Shown: positions 8,422-17,437, counted from the first letter of the stretch. The stretch: 33,596 nt of DNA from Pseudomonadota bacterium (GCA_018241745.1 JAFEDG010000013.1:1-33596), one strand, 5' to 3'. Made by a program: numbers and translations. The notes: generated by a model from the sequence alone, not told the origin.

Positions 8422-9036
8422 TCACCACGTCCAGTGCCGCGTCGGCGTCGCCAGCTCGTCGATACGCGCGTCGTGCGGGCCCACTGGCACCGCAGTCACG
8501 ACCTGCTCGTCGAAGGCGCCGGCGGCACGCTGCGCGTCGGGACGCATCAGCGGCAGCAGCCGGTCGTAGAAGCCGCCGCCATAGCCGAGGCGCCGGCCGG
8601 TGTCGTCGAACGCGAGGCCCGGCACCAGCACCCAGTCGATGGCGGCGGGCTCGACGCGTGGCGCGTCGGCGCTGGGTTCCGCGATACCCGCGAATCCTGC
8701 AGCCAGCTCGCGTCCCACATCGCTGACGGCGTGCAGCACGAGCATCCGCGCACCCGCGTCGACGCGCGGCAGCACGACGCGCTTGCCGGCGCGCAGCGCA
8801 GCGTCGACCAAGGGCTGCGTATCCCATTCGCCGCGGAACGGCATCGTCAGCATCACGGTACCGGCGCCGGCGAAGCGGGGCGTGGCGACAAGCCGTGCGG
8901 CGATCCGGTCACTCGCGTCGGCGCGCGCGACGTCGGTGAGCGCGGACCGTGCGGCGAGCACCGTGTCGCGCAGGCGCTGCTTTGCGTCGAGCAAGGGTGG
9001 CCGCGGTCGCGTGCCGTCGTCGTGGGCTGCCGCCAT
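8422..9036 (-). CDS. ygfA: 5-formyltetrahydrofolate cyclo-ligase
   Basis: A 204-residue cytoplasmic enzyme that converts 5-formyl-THF to 5,10-methenyl-THF with ATP, returning a dead-end folate to the one-carbon pool. The signature RLGYGGGFYDRLL near residues 145-157 is the family's phosphate-binding motif. Other family stretches are the N-terminal KQRLRDTVLAARSAL and MPFRGEWDTQPLVDAAL. The ATG at 9036 gives the usual length; a longer in-frame extension is low-complexity. In many proteobacteria the 6S RNA gene lies next to this gene, but the 80-bp upstream gap leaves no room for it here. Confidence 0.93.
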   Translation of the reverse strand: MAAAHDDGTRPRPPLLDAKQRLRDTVLAARSALTDVARADASDRIAARLVATPRFAGAGTVMLTMPFRGEWDTQPLVDAALRAGKRVVLPRVDAGARMLVLHAVSDVGRELAAGFAGIAEPSADAPRVEPAAIDWVLVPGLAFDDTGRRLGYGGGFYDRLLPLMRPDAQRAAGAFDEQVVTAVPVGPHDARIDELATPTRHWTW

Positions 9037-9066
9037 TCGGCCGATGGTAGCGCACCGTCCCGGGGC

Positions 9067-9072
9067 TACAAT
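9067..9072 (+). promoter_or_regulatory. Candidate -10 box upstream of pepP
   Basis: TACAAT is 44 bp before the pepP ATG in the short divergent gap with the cyclo-ligase gene. The -35 region is GC-rich and does not match the consensus. Confidence 0.35.
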
Positions 9073-9116
9073 CGGGGCTTCCGCAAGGTCGCCACGCGAC
9101 CGCCACTCCGAATGCC

Positions 9117-10439
9117 ATGAACCACGCCCACCACGTCTATCGCGAGCGCCGCGCGGCGCTGCTCCAGTCGATGCGCCAGCACGCCAACGGCGGCCTGGCA
9201 CTCGTGCCGACGGCGCCGGAGGTCGCGCGCAACCGCGACTCGACGTACCCGTACCGCTTCGACAGCTATTTCTACTACCTCACCGGCTTTCCGGAGCCCG
9301 AGGCGGTCGTGGCGCTGGTGGCCGGCAGCGACGGGCCGGCCAGCGACCGCCACGTGCTGTTCTGCCGCGAGAAGAACGAGGAACGCGAGATCTGGGACGG
9401 CTTCCGTTACGGTCCCGATGCCGCGCGCGAGATCTTCGGCTTCGACGAGGCGCATCCGATCGGCGAGCTGGATCGCGTGCTCGCGGACCTCGCGTCGGAC
9501 CGTCCTGCGCTGTATACGCCGCTGGGCATGTCCGACCAGTGGGACCGGAAGGTCGCGCAGACGTTGAACGACGTGCGCAACCGCGTACGCACCGGCGTCA
9601 CGGCGCCGGAAACGGTGGTCGACGTGCGTGGCGCGCTGGATTCGATGCGCCTCGTCAAGGACGCGCACGAGATCGCATTGATGAAGAAGGCGTGCGCGAT
9701 CTCGTCGGAGGCGCACGTCCAGGCGATGCGCAACACGCGTCCCGGGCAGTTCGAATACCAGGCGGAAGCGGAACTCGCGTACGTGTTCCTGCGCGAAGGC
9801 GCGCAGGCCGTCGCCTACCCGTCGATCGTCGCATCCGGCCCCAATGCCTGCGTGCTGCACTACCGCGACAACAACCGGCGGATGATGGACGGCGACCTGC
9901 TGCTGATCGACGCGGGCTGCGAATACCAGGGCTATGCATCGGACATCACGCGCACGTTTCCGGTCAATGGCAAGTTCACGGGGCCGCAGCGCGACGTCTA
10001 CGAACTGGTGCTGCAGTCGCAGCTCGCGTGCCTGGACGCGATCAAGCCCGGCATCGACTTCCACGAGTACCACGGCGTCGCCGAGCGCGTGCTCGCGCAG
10101 GGCTACATCGACCTCGGCCTGTGCAGCGGCACGCTGGACGGCGTGCTCGAGAGTGGCGCGTACAAGCAGTTCTACATGCACCGCGCGGGCCACTGGCTTG
10201 GCATGGACGTCCACGACGCGGGCCAGTACCGCGTCAACGGTGCGTCGGTCAAACTCGCGCCCGGCATGGTGCTGACGGTGGAGCCGGGCACGTATATCCG
10301 TCCGGCCGACAACGTGCCCGAGGCGTTCTGGAACATCGGCATCCGCATCGAAGACGACGTGCTCGTCACCGCGGCCGGCCACGAGAACCTGACGGCTGCG
10401 TGCCCGAAGACGGTGGCGGCGATCGAGGCGCTGCGCTAG
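9117..10439 (+). CDS. pepP: Xaa-Pro aminopeptidase (aminopeptidase P, M24B)
   Basis: A 440-residue metallopeptidase that removes N-terminal residues preceding proline. The N-terminal aminopeptidase P domain (about 5-140, with SYFYYLTGFPEPEAV) precedes the pita-bread catalytic domain. All five metal ligands can be read: Asp265 (LLLIDAGCEY), Asp276 (ASDITRTFP), His359 (HRAGHWLG), Glu389 (TVEPGTYI) and Glu412 (IRIEDDV), with the same spacing as E. coli PepP. The stop codon TAG lies inside the first copy of the palindromic repeat that separates it from ubiH. pepP followed by ubiH is a common proteobacterial arrangement. Confidence 0.96.
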   Translation: MNHAHHVYRERRAALLQSMRQHANGGLALVPTAPEVARNRDSTYPYRFDSYFYYLTGFPEPEAVVALVAGSDGPASDRHVLFCREKNEEREIWDGFRYGPDAAREIFGFDEAHPIGELDRVLADLASDRPALYTPLGMSDQWDRKVAQTLNDVRNRVRTGVTAPETVVDVRGALDSMRLVKDAHEIALMKKACAISSEAHVQAMRNTRPGQFEYQAEAELAYVFLREGAQAVAYPSIVASGPNACVLHYRDNNRRMMDGDLLLIDAGCEYQGYASDITRTFPVNGKFTGPQRDVYELVLQSQLACLDAIKPGIDFHEYHGVAERVLAQGYIDLGLCSGTLDGVLESGAYKQFYMHRAGHWLGMDVHDAGQYRVNGASVKLAPGMVLTVEPGTYIRPADNVPEAFWNIGIRIEDDVLVTAAGHENLTAACPKTVAAIEALR

Positions 10440-10508
10440 GGTCCGACCCTATTTATCGGGTGAAGTTGGCGCGACTTCGACGTGGGTGGAATAAATAGGG
10501 TCGGACCC
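10438..10508. repeat. Structured inverted-repeat element between pepP and ubiH
   Basis: Perfect 18-bp arms (10439-10456 and 10491-10508; left arm GGGTCCGACCCTATTTAT) flank a 34-base centre, which itself contains a smaller hairpin (GAAGT...ACTTC). Each arm starts with a palindrome of its own. The element fills the whole gap: its left end overlaps the pepP stop and its right end abuts the ubiH GTG. This is the architecture of a REP-like or small non-autonomous mobile element; no transposase gene is visible. Confidence 0.85.
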
Positions 10509-11663
10509 GTGCACGACGTCGCGATCATCGGCGCCGGACCGGTCGGCGCGACGCTGGCGCTGGGCCTCGCACGCACGGGCCGCGACGTCGTCGTGCTCGA
10601 CGCGCGCGCCGCCCACACCGATGCCCGCGGCGAGCGTTCGCTGGCGCTGTCGCACGGCGGGCGGCTGATCCTCGAGCGCACGGGCGCATGGTCCGCGCTT
10701 GCGGCCACCCCGGGCGCGCTGACGCCGATCGTCGCGATCGACGTCTCGCAGGCGCGCGGGTTCGGCAGCGCCACGCTGTCGGCTGCCGACGTCGGCGTTC
10801 CCGCACTCGGCTACGTCGCGTCGTCGACCGCGCTGCAGCGCGCGCTCGACGAGGCGCTCGTCCGCGCGGGGATCGCGGTGCGCTTCGGCGTGCGCGCGCA
10901 ATCGCTCGCCACCTCGGCGTCCGCGCCCGAGGCCACGCTGACGCTCGATGACGGCGCGCCCGTCGCTGCACGGCTGGTGGTCGTCGCCGACGGCGGCGCG
11001 CTCGCGATCCCTGGCATCGAGCGCGTCCATCACGACTATGGCCAGGTCGCGCTGATCGCGGACGTCACACCGGCCGCGCCGCATCGCGGCATCGCGTACG
11101 AGCGTTTCACGCCGGGTGGCCCGGTGGCGCTGCTGCCGCGCGGCGACCATTACGGGCTCGTCTGGACGCAAACCCCCGAGCAGGCCACGCGGACGCTTGC
11201 GCTCGACGACGCCGCGTTCCTCGCCACGCTCGCACGTCACGCCGGGCGCCACTTGGGGCGACTGACGGCGGTGGGCACGCGACGCACGTTCCCGCTCACG
11301 CTCGAATATGCGCGGCCACGCGTCGCGCCGCGTGTCGTGCTGCTCGGCAACGCGGCACAGACGCTGCATCCGGTGGCGGGGCAAGGCTTCAACGTGGGCC
11401 TGCGCGATGCGCACGAACTCGCCGCGCTGCTGGCCCGGAGCGATGCCTCGGATTGGGGCAGCGCCGACGTCGTCGGTGCGTTCGCGCGCGGGCGGCGCAA
11501 CGATCGCGCGGCCGGCATCGCGCTGACGCACGGCCTGACGCGCATCTTCGCCGGCGGCCACCCGCTGGTCGCATGGCCGCGCGGCCTGGCGCTGACGCTG
11601 CTCGATACGCTGCCGCCGGCGCGCCGGGCCTTCACGCGCGCGATGCTGTTCGGCATGCACTGA
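10509..11663 (+). CDS. ubiH: Ubiquinone biosynthesis FAD-dependent hydroxylase, UbiH type
   Basis: A 384-residue flavoprotein monooxygenase that hydroxylates the benzoquinone ring in ubiquinone synthesis at the inner membrane face. The N-terminal dinucleotide fold IIGAGPVGATLALGLARTG (GxGxxG at residues 8-13) and the second FAD motif GNAAQTLHPVAGQGFNVGLRD (about 283-303) are diagnostic. The Asn replacing the usual Asp in that motif is typical of UbiH itself. The GTG at 10509 is chosen because it puts the Rossmann motif at the normal distance; an earlier GTG at 10482 would translate the repeat element. The only Shine-Dalgarno-like bases (AGGG) are supplied by the repeat arm. Confidence 0.9.
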   Translation: MHDVAIIGAGPVGATLALGLARTGRDVVVLDARAAHTDARGERSLALSHGGRLILERTGAWSALAATPGALTPIVAIDVSQARGFGSATLSAADVGVPALGYVASSTALQRALDEALVRAGIAVRFGVRAQSLATSASAPEATLTLDDGAPVAARLVVVADGGALAIPGIERVHHDYGQVALIADVTPAAPHRGIAYERFTPGGPVALLPRGDHYGLVWTQTPEQATRTLALDDAAFLATLARHAGRHLGRLTAVGTRRTFPLTLEYARPRVAPRVVLLGNAAQTLHPVAGQGFNVGLRDAHELAALLARSDASDWGSADVVGAFARGRRNDRAAGIALTHGLTRIFAGGHPLVAWPRGLALTLLDTLPPARRAFTRAMLFGMH

Positions 11664-11666
11664 CGG

Positions 11667-11672
11667 TATAAT
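11667..11672 (+). promoter_or_regulatory. Candidate promoter -10 box for dusB-fis
   Basis: A perfect TATAAT sits just after the ubiH stop, 75 bp before the dusB start. The -35 region is poor. The position suits the growth-regulated dusB-fis promoter known in other proteobacteria. Confidence 0.5.
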
Positions 11673-11747
11673 CCGCTCCCCCGCACCGCACGCCAACGTG
11701 GAATTTCGCGTTGGCCCGCGTGCACCACCCGCAGCGACTTCGATTCC

Positions 11748-12758
11748 GTGCAGATCGGTCCCTACACGTTGCCGAACAATCTGGTCGTTGCGCCGATGGC
11801 GGGCGTCACCGACCGCCCGTTCCGCCAGCTGTGCAAACGGCTGGGCGCGGGCTATGCCGTGTCGGAGATGGTGGCGTCCAACCCCCGGCTGTTCGGTACC
11901 GACAAGTCGCGCCGTCGCATCGACCACGCAGGCGAGGTCGCGCCGATCGCCGTGCAGATCGCCGGCGCCGATCCCGAGCTGATGGCGGAGGCCGCGCGCT
12001 ACAACGTCGCGCGCGGGGCGCAGGTCATCGACATCAACATGGGGTGCCCGGCCAAGAAGGTCTGCAACGTGGCCGCCGGTTCCGCGCTGCTGGCGGACGA
12101 GCCGCGCGTCGCGCGGATCCTCGCAGCCGTCGTCGCCGCCGTCGACGTGCCCGTCACGCTGAAGATCCGCACCGGGCCGTCGCCGCAGTCGCGCAACGCG
12201 CTTTCGATCGCGCGGCTGGCCGAAGACGCAGGCATCGCCGCGCTGTCGATCCACGGCCGCACGCGCGCGGACCTGTTCGTCGGCGCCGTCGAATACGAGA
12301 CCATCGCTGCGGTGAAGCGCGCCGTGCGCATTCCGGTGATCGCCAACGGCGACATCCGCACGCCGCAGCACGCGCGGCACGTGCTCGCGATGACCGGGGC
12401 CGATGGGCTGATGATCGGCCGCGCGGCGCAAGGCCGCCCGTGGATCTTCCGCGAGATCGCCCACTTCCTCGCGACGGGCACGGAGCTCGCGCCGCCCTCG
12501 CTGGCCGAGATGCGCGCGCTGATCGTCGAGCATCTCGCCGATCACTACGCGTTCTACGGCGAGGAACTCGGCGTGCGCATCGCGCGCAAGCACCTCGGCT
12601 GGTACACGGAAGACCTGCCGGGCGCCGCCGACTTCCGGCGCGACATGCAGGCCACCGTGACCGTCGCCGCACAGCGCGCGAGCGTCGAGCGTTACTTCGA
12701 CGCGCTGGAAGGCGGCACGCGCGGCACTGCGCCATGGCGCGAGGCGCTCGCCGCATGA
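11748..12758 (+). CDS. dusB: tRNA-dihydrouridine synthase B
   Basis: A 336-residue FMN-dependent enzyme that reduces uridine to dihydrouridine in the tRNA D-loop. The N-terminal [13 protein letters not shown], the active-site region [20 protein letters not shown] with the general-acid Cys106, the phosphate-binding GDIRTP, and [11 protein letters not shown] are all DusB-type motifs. The start is a GTG at 11748 giving [12 protein letters not shown]. The stop overlaps the fis ATG, preserving the conserved dusB-fis operon; in that operon dusB is often translationally coupled to fis. Confidence 0.96.
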   Translation: MQIGPYTLPNNLVVAPMAGVTDRPFRQLCKRLGAGYAVSEMVASNPRLFGTDKSRRRIDHAGEVAPIAVQIAGADPELMAEAARYNVARGAQVIDINMGCPAKKVCNVAAGSALLADEPRVARILAAVVAAVDVPVTLKIRTGPSPQSRNALSIARLAEDAGIAALSIHGRTRADLFVGAVEYETIAAVKRAVRIPVIANGDIRTPQHARHVLAMTGADGLMIGRAAQGRPWIFREIAHFLATGTELAPPSLAEMRALIVEHLADHYAFYGEELGVRIARKHLGWYTEDLPGAADFRRDMQATVTVAAQRASVERYFDALEGGTRGTAPWREALAA

Positions 12759-13009
12759 AGCGCAAGCCACAGCTCAACGGGTCCAACGAGATCTGCCAGT
12801 CGGTCGAGCGCTCGCTCAACGACTATTTCGCCAGGCTCGACGGCGAGCCTGCGAGCAACGTCTACGACATGGTCATCGGCCACGTCGAGAAGGCGATGCT
12901 CGTGTGCGTGATGCAGCGCGTCGGCGGCAACCAGACGCAGGCGGCGGACATGCTGGGCCTCAACCGCAACACGCTGCGCACCAAGCTCACCAAGTACAAG
13001 ATGATCTGA
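12755..13009 (+). CDS. fis: DNA-binding protein Fis
   Basis: An 84-residue nucleoid-associated protein that bends DNA and modulates rRNA promoters, supercoiling and recombination. The C-terminal helix-turn-helix [20 protein letters not shown] (about 58-77) is the Fis/NtrC-type DNA-binding motif. The N-terminal half has the dimerisation helices ([15 protein letters not shown]). The length suits the shorter betaproteobacterial Fis (98 in E. coli). The ATG overlaps the dusB stop (ATGA), and the gene ends 2 bp before purH. An overlapping frame is long, but only this frame has the HTH. Confidence 0.95.
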   Translation: MKRKPQLNGSNEICQSVERSLNDYFARLDGEPASNVYDMVIGHVEKAMLVCVMQRVGGNQTQAADMLGLNRNTLRTKLTKYKMI

Positions 13010-13011
13010 CG

Positions 13012-14583
13012 ATGGCCGCCGCGATCACCCAGGCACTGCTTTCGGTTTCGGACAAGCGCGGCATCGTCGACTTCGCGCGCGGCCTCGCCAGGCTTGGCAT
13101 CAAGCTGCTGTCGACGGGCGGCACCGCCAAGGCGCTCGCCGACGCCGGCCTCGCTGTCACCGACATCGGCACGTACACCGGCTTTCCCGAGATGCTCGAC
13201 GGCCGTGTGAAGACGCTGCACCCCAAGGTGCACGGCGGCATCCTCGCGCGCCGCGACGTCGCCGAGCACGCGGCCGCGTTGCAGGCCCACGACATCCCGC
13301 CGATCGACCTCGTCGTCGTCAACCTCTACCCGTTCCGTGCCACCGTGGCCAACCCGACGTGCACGCTCGAGGACGCGATCGAGAACATCGACATCGGCGG
13401 CCCGACGATGGTCCGCTCCGCAGCCAAGAACTGGGCGCACGTCGGCATCGTCGTCGACCCCGACGATTACGCGGCAGTGCTGTCCGAAGTGGGCGGCCAC
13501 ACGCATTCGCTGTCCGATGCCACGCGCTTCAACCTCGCGCGCAAGGCGTTCGCGCACACGGCGGCCTACGACGGCGCGATCGCCAACTGGCTCACGGCGC
13601 GCCACGTCGACGGCAAGGCGGAAGCGTTCCCGCAATCGTTCCGCTACGCGGGCGAGCGGATCCAGGCGCTGCGCTACGGCGAGAACCCGCACCAGCTCGC
13701 CGCGTTCTACCGCGACGACGACCACGTGCCCGGCGGCATCGCGACGGCGCGGCAACTGCAGGGCAAGGAGCTGTCGTACAACAACATCGCCGACGCGGAC
13801 GCCGCGTGGGAATGCGTGAAGACGTTCGACGGCACCGCATGCGTGATCGTCAAGCACGCCAACCCGTGCGGCGTCGCGCTGGGCGATACCCCGCTCGAGG
13901 CGTATACGCGCGCGTTTGCCACGGACCCGACCAGCGCGTTCGGCGGCATCATCGCGTTCAACGTCGCCGTCGACGCGGCCACCGTCGAGGCGATCGCCGT
14001 CCAGTTCCTCGAGGTGCTGATCGCGCCGGGCTACACGCCGGACGCGCTTGCCGTGATCGCGCAGAAGAAGAACGTGCGCGTGCTCGAGATCCCGCTGCCG
14101 TCCAAGCCGGTGACGCCCCCGCTCGACTTCAAGCGCGTCGGCGGCGGCCTGCTCGTGCAGACGGCCGACCACCTGAACGTCGAGCGCGCGTCGTTCAAGG
14201 TGGTGACCAAGCGCGCGCCGACGCCGCACCAGATGACGGACCTCGTGTTCGCGTGGCGCGTCGCCAAGTACGTGAAGTCGAACGCGATCGTGTACTGCCG
14301 CGACGGCGCCACGCTGGGTATCGGCGCTGGCCAGATGAGCCGCGTCGATTCCACGCGCGTCGCCGCCGCCAAGGCCTCGAACTCGATGCTGGACCTCGCC
14401 AACTCGGTCGTCGCGTCCGACGCGTTCTTCCCGTTCCGCGACGGCGTCGACGTCGTCGCCGAGCACGGCGCCGTCGCCGTGATCCAGCCGGGCGGCAGCG
14501 TCCGCGACGACGAGGTGATCGCCGCTGCCGACGAGCGCGACATCGCGATGGTGTTCACCGGCGTCCGCCACTTCCGCCACTGA
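13012..14583 (+). CDS. purH: Bifunctional AICAR formyltransferase/IMP cyclohydrolase
   Basis: A 523-residue enzyme catalysing the last two steps of IMP synthesis. The N-terminal IMP cyclohydrolase (methylglyoxal-synthase-like) domain shows [24 protein letters not shown] and [13 protein letters not shown]. The C-terminal formyltransferase domain carries RYGENPHQ and the catalytic Lys281-His282 in [10 protein letters not shown]; it ends with the typical [10 protein letters not shown]. The ATG at 13012 is two bases after the fis stop, so purH is likely read through from the dusB-fis transcript. This fis-purH adjacency is common in betaproteobacteria. Confidence 0.97.
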   Translation: MAAAITQALLSVSDKRGIVDFARGLARLGIKLLSTGGTAKALADAGLAVTDIGTYTGFPEMLDGRVKTLHPKVHGGILARRDVAEHAAALQAHDIPPIDLVVVNLYPFRATVANPTCTLEDAIENIDIGGPTMVRSAAKNWAHVGIVVDPDDYAAVLSEVGGHTHSLSDATRFNLARKAFAHTAAYDGAIANWLTARHVDGKAEAFPQSFRYAGERIQALRYGENPHQLAAFYRDDDHVPGGIATARQLQGKELSYNNIADADAAWECVKTFDGTACVIVKHANPCGVALGDTPLEAYTRAFATDPTSAFGGIIAFNVAVDAATVEAIAVQFLEVLIAPGYTPDALAVIAQKKNVRVLEIPLPSKPVTPPLDFKRVGGGLLVQTADHLNVERASFKVVTKRAPTPHQMTDLVFAWRVAKYVKSNAIVYCRDGATLGIGAGQMSRVDSTRVAAAKASNSMLDLANSVVASDAFFPFRDGVDVVAEHGAVAVIQPGGSVRDDEVIAAADERDIAMVFTGVRHFRH

Positions 14584-14593
14584 CGCGACGATC

Positions 14594-15379
14594 ATGTCCC
14601 TGCCTCCCATGTTGAAGACGATGACCCGCTGCGGGCTGGCCGCTGCATGCCTGATGGGTGCAACGGCCACGTTGGCGCAGACGGATGCGGCGCCACGGTC
14701 CGTCGTGCTTGCGCAGGCCCCCGCTGCGCAGCCGGTCCCCGAGCCTGCGCCCGCCGCGCCCGCGCCGGCGTCCGACTGGAAGCTCCCTGATCCGATCACC
14801 GTCGAGTGGCTCGCGTCGCATCCCAATCCGTTCATCGCGCCCGGCAGCGTGAACACGCCGCTGGAGCAGCGCGCATGGCTCAACTGCGAGGCCATGTGGC
14901 AATGGGCGGGACGCCAGTGCCAGGGCCTCAAGGCCGCGTGGTTCCAGGGACGTGCCACGTGGTTCTTCAGTGGATATGCGTGGCACATCCCGGGGACGTG
15001 GACCGAGGAGCGGCTCGCGGAGCTCAACAGCCAGGCTTGGGGCGGCGGTTACGGGTTCGCACGCACGGACGAGCACGGCGACAACTACATCTGGTTCTCG
15101 CTGTTCTTCAAGGACTCGCACAGCAACCTGCAATCGCAGGTGGGCTGGGCCTGGTTGACGTACTGGCCCGCGGTGGCGGACGTGTCCGTCGGCCTGGGCT
15201 ATGCCGCGTTCATCCTGCAGCGGCCCGATATCGCCAACGGCTGGCCCGTCCCGGCGGCGCTGCCGATCGCGTCGGTCAAGGTGTACCAGGCCGAGCTGCT
15301 GGCAACGTACATCCCCAAGCTCAATGGCGGCATCAACCATGGCGACGTGATGTACTTCTTCGCCCGGTACCAGTTCTGA
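14594..15379 (+). CDS. pagP: PagP-type lipid A palmitoyltransferase
   Basis: A 261-residue outer-membrane beta-barrel acyltransferase homologue; PagP moves palmitate from phospholipid to lipid A and lowers sensitivity to cationic antimicrobial peptides. A signal peptide (about 6-29) is followed by an Ala/Pro-rich stretch (30-60) not found in E. coli PagP. The barrel region matches PagP: YAWHIPGTW (His131), the WGGGYGFARTDEHGDN strand, and FFKDSHSN (Asp174, Ser175) correspond to the catalytic His-Asp-Ser of PagP. The end TYIPKLNGGINHGDVMYFFARYQF-like pattern, with a terminal Phe, fits a barrel closing strand. It sits between purH and purD. Which lipid it modifies, and whether it is active, is inferred. 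Internal ATGs at codons 6 or 10 could be the true start. Confidence 0.85.
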   Translation: MSLPPMLKTMTRCGLAAACLMGATATLAQTDAAPRSVVLAQAPAAQPVPEPAPAAPAPASDWKLPDPITVEWLASHPNPFIAPGSVNTPLEQRAWLNCEAMWQWAGRQCQGLKAAWFQGRATWFFSGYAWHIPGTWTEERLAELNSQAWGGGYGFARTDEHGDNYIWFSLFFKDSHSNLQSQVGWAWLTYWPAVADVSVGLGYAAFILQRPDIANGWPVPAALPIASVKVYQAELLATYIPKLNGGINHGDVMYFFARYQF

Positions 15380-15437
15380 CCGCGCGCGCCGACATCGCGA
15401 CACGTCGCCGCGCGTTTCCTTCCGGACCACCTTCCCC

Positions 15438-16715
15438 ATGAACGTACTCGTCATCGGCGGCGGCGGCCGCGAGCATGCGCTCGCGTGGCGCATCGCGCGC
15501 TCGCCGCGCATCGCGCGTGTCTACGTCGCGCCCGGCAATGCCGGCACTGCGCGCGACCCGAGCCTCGTCAACGTGCCGATCACCGATATCGCCGAGCTCG
15601 TCGCGTTCGCCAAGCGCGACGTGCAGCTCACGGTCGTCGGCCCCGAGGCGCCACTCGCCGCAGGCGTCGTCGACGCGTTCCGCGCGGCGGGCCTGCCGAT
15701 CTTCGGGCCGACGAAGGCGGCGGCGCAGCTCGAGTCGTCGAAGGATTTCGCGAAGGCGTTCATGGCGCGGCACGGCATCCCGACGGCGGAATACAGGACG
15801 TTCGCCGATGCCGCTGCCGCGCACGCGTACGTCGACGCCCGTGGCGCGCCGATCGTGATCAAGGCCGACGGCCTCGCCGCAGGGAAGGGCGTCGTCGTTG
15901 CGACGACGCTCGCCGAGGCGCACGCCGCGATCGACGCGATGCTCGTCGGCAACGCGATGGGCGATGCCGGCGCGCGCGTCGTCATCGAGGACTTCCTCGC
16001 GGGCGAGGAGGCGAGCTTCATCGTGATGGTCGACGGCCGCCACGTGCTGCCGCTCGCGTCGTCGCAGGACCACAAGCGGCTCTTGGACGGCGACCAGGGC
16101 CCCAACACGGGCGGCATGGGCGCGTACTCGCCGGCGCCGGTGGTCACGCCCGCCGTGCACGCGCGAATCATGCGCGAGATCATCACGCCGACGGTGCAGG
16201 GCATGGCCGCCGACGGCATCCCATATACGGGCTTCCTGTACGCGGGCGTGATGATCGATCCCGCCGGCCATGCCAGGACGCTCGAGTTCAACTGCCGGAT
16301 GGGCGACCCCGAGACGCAGCCGATCATGATGCGACTCACCAGCGATTTCGTAACGCTGCTCGAGCACGCGATCGACGGCACGCTCGACCGCGTCGAGGCC
16401 GAGTGGGACCGGCGCGTCGCGCTCGGTGTCGTGCTCGCCGCGGGCGGGTATCCCGATGCGCCGGCGAAGGGCGCGGTCATCCACGGCCTCGAGCGCGTGA
16501 ACGACGAGACGCACCCGGACACGCACGTGTTCCACGCGGGCACCGCGATGGCGGGCGACGACGTCGTCGTCAGTGGCGGGCGCGTGCTGTGCGTCACCGC
16601 GCTCGGCGACTCCGTGCGCCAGGCGCAGAAGCGCGCCTATGACGCCATCGGCGAGATCCGGTTCGACGGCATGCAATACCGCCGCGACATCGGCCATCGC
16701 GCGCTGAAGCGCTAG
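15438..16715 (+). CDS. purD: Phosphoribosylamine-glycine ligase (GARS)
   Basis: A 425-residue ATP-grasp enzyme for the second step of purine synthesis. The N-terminal fold MNVLVIGGGGREHALAW, the ATP-grasp stretch APIVIKADGLAAGKGVVVA, the DHKRLLDGDQGPNTGGMGAY signature and the metal/ATP-binding LEFNCRMGDPETQ are all present at their usual places. Length is typical. Its stop codon TAG overlaps the AGGTCGGACCT palindrome. Confidence 0.97.
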   Translation: MNVLVIGGGGREHALAWRIARSPRIARVYVAPGNAGTARDPSLVNVPITDIAELVAFAKRDVQLTVVGPEAPLAAGVVDAFRAAGLPIFGPTKAAAQLESSKDFAKAFMARHGIPTAEYRTFADAAAAHAYVDARGAPIVIKADGLAAGKGVVVATTLAEAHAAIDAMLVGNAMGDAGARVVIEDFLAGEEASFIVMVDGRHVLPLASSQDHKRLLDGDQGPNTGGMGAYSPAPVVTPAVHARIMREIITPTVQGMAADGIPYTGFLYAGVMIDPAGHARTLEFNCRMGDPETQPIMMRLTSDFVTLLEHAIDGTLDRVEAEWDRRVALGVVLAAGGYPDAPAKGAVIHGLERVNDETHPDTHVFHAGTAMAGDDVVVSGGRVLCVTALGDSVRQAQKRAYDAIGEIRFDGMQYRRDIGHRALKR

Positions 16716-16724
16716 GTCGGACCT
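16714..16724. repeat. Short palindrome AGGTCGGACCT at the purD stop
   Basis: Perfect 5-bp arms around a central G. It is a one-step-shorter relative of the AGGGTCCGACCCT motif at 6418 and 10438. As at pepP, the AG of the palindrome forms part of the TAG stop codon. Confidence 0.5.
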
Positions 16725-17137
16725 TGTCGCGCAAAGCCGTCCTGCTGGCGCTGGCGCTGCTCGCGATCGGCGTGGTGATCGCCAGTGCGACGTGGCTCGC
16801 GCCACGCAACGCGGTGCCGGCGAGCGAGAAGGCACCGGCGCTGCCGCCGCGCCTCGCGATCGCCGGCGACTCGACGCGCGGCCTCGACATCGCCAACGGC
16901 TTGCGCGACCCGGTGCTCGTGGACGTCACGACGTCGCGAGCCGACGGCACCGGCGACCATCCGCACTTCGTCGCCTGCCTGTGGCGCGAATCGCCGTTGC
17001 CGGTCCGCCCCGGCCAGCAGACGCACCTGGAGCCGGGCAAATGCACGGCCAGGCCGGGTGACGCGACCGGAGCGATCGAGGTGCGCGTCGTCAATGCCGC
17101 CACCGGCGAGGACCTGGAGACGCTGCGCCTGCCGTAG
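16724..17137 (+). CDS. Hypothetical membrane-anchored or secreted protein
   Basis: A 137-residue protein of unknown function. Residues 1-26 contain a basic start and a strong hydrophobic segment (LLALALLAIGVVIASATWLA), either an uncleaved anchor or a signal peptide. The rest is hydrophilic with two cysteines (VACLWRE and PGKCTARPG) that could pair in the periplasm. The start is a TTG at 16724, nine bases after the purD stop, with weak SD-like AGGTCGGA provided by the palindrome. It ends 39 bp before the lasso B1 gene on the same strand, so it may share its transcript; no motif ties it to lasso biosynthesis. Confidence 0.6.
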   Translation: MSRKAVLLALALLAIGVVIASATWLAPRNAVPASEKAPALPPRLAIAGDSTRGLDIANGLRDPVLVDVTTSRADGTGDHPHFVACLWRESPLPVRPGQQTHLEPGKCTARPGDATGAIEVRVVNAATGEDLETLRLP

Positions 17138-17176
17138 TGCCGGTCCTTCGCGTTCCGCTACCATGGCGCTGGAACC

Positions 17177-17437
17177 ATGAAAGTCACGATTCCCGAGACG
17201 GTGATGGTCAACGAACTCGGCCGCGAGGGCGTGCTGCTGGACCTCGAGTCGGGCGAGTACTACAGCCTGGACGAGGTCGGCATGGACATGTGGCGCGCGC
17301 TCGCGCGCCATGGGACCATCGAGCACGCGCACGGGGACCTGCTGCGCACGTACGCGGTGGACGACGTCACGCTGGACGCCGACATGCGCGCATTTGCGCA
17401 GGACCTGGCCAGGCGCAAGCTGGTCGTGCTGTCGTGA
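17177..17437 (+). CDS. Lasso peptide leader-binding protein (PqqD-like RRE, B1)
   Basis: An 86-residue PqqD-like protein. In split lasso systems this small winged-helix RRE protein binds the precursor leader and presents it to the B2 peptidase and the cyclase. The family pattern is clear: a beta-hairpin (VMVNELGREGVLLDLESGEYYSLDEVG, about 9-35) followed by helices (MDMWRALARHG; LLRTYAVDDVTLDADMRAFAQDLARRKLV). Length is typical. The stop overlaps the B2 GTG start (GTGA), so B1 and B2 are translationally coupled. The leader it should read, with the YxxPxIxxxG motif, is encoded 3.3 kb downstream. Confidence 0.9.
   Translation: MKVTIPETVMVNELGREGVLLDLESGEYYSLDEVGMDMWRALARHGTIEHAHGDLLRTYAVDDVTLDADMRAFAQDLARRKLVVLS

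Noticed and set aside
9037..9116. 6S RNA gene next to the cyclo-ligase
   Set aside because: The gap is only 80 bp, too short for a 6S RNA of about 180 bases, and it holds no suitable long hairpin.
10482..11663. Longer ubiH start at GTG 10482
   Set aside because: The extra nine residues are encoded by the inverted-repeat arm and push the Rossmann motif away from the N-terminus.
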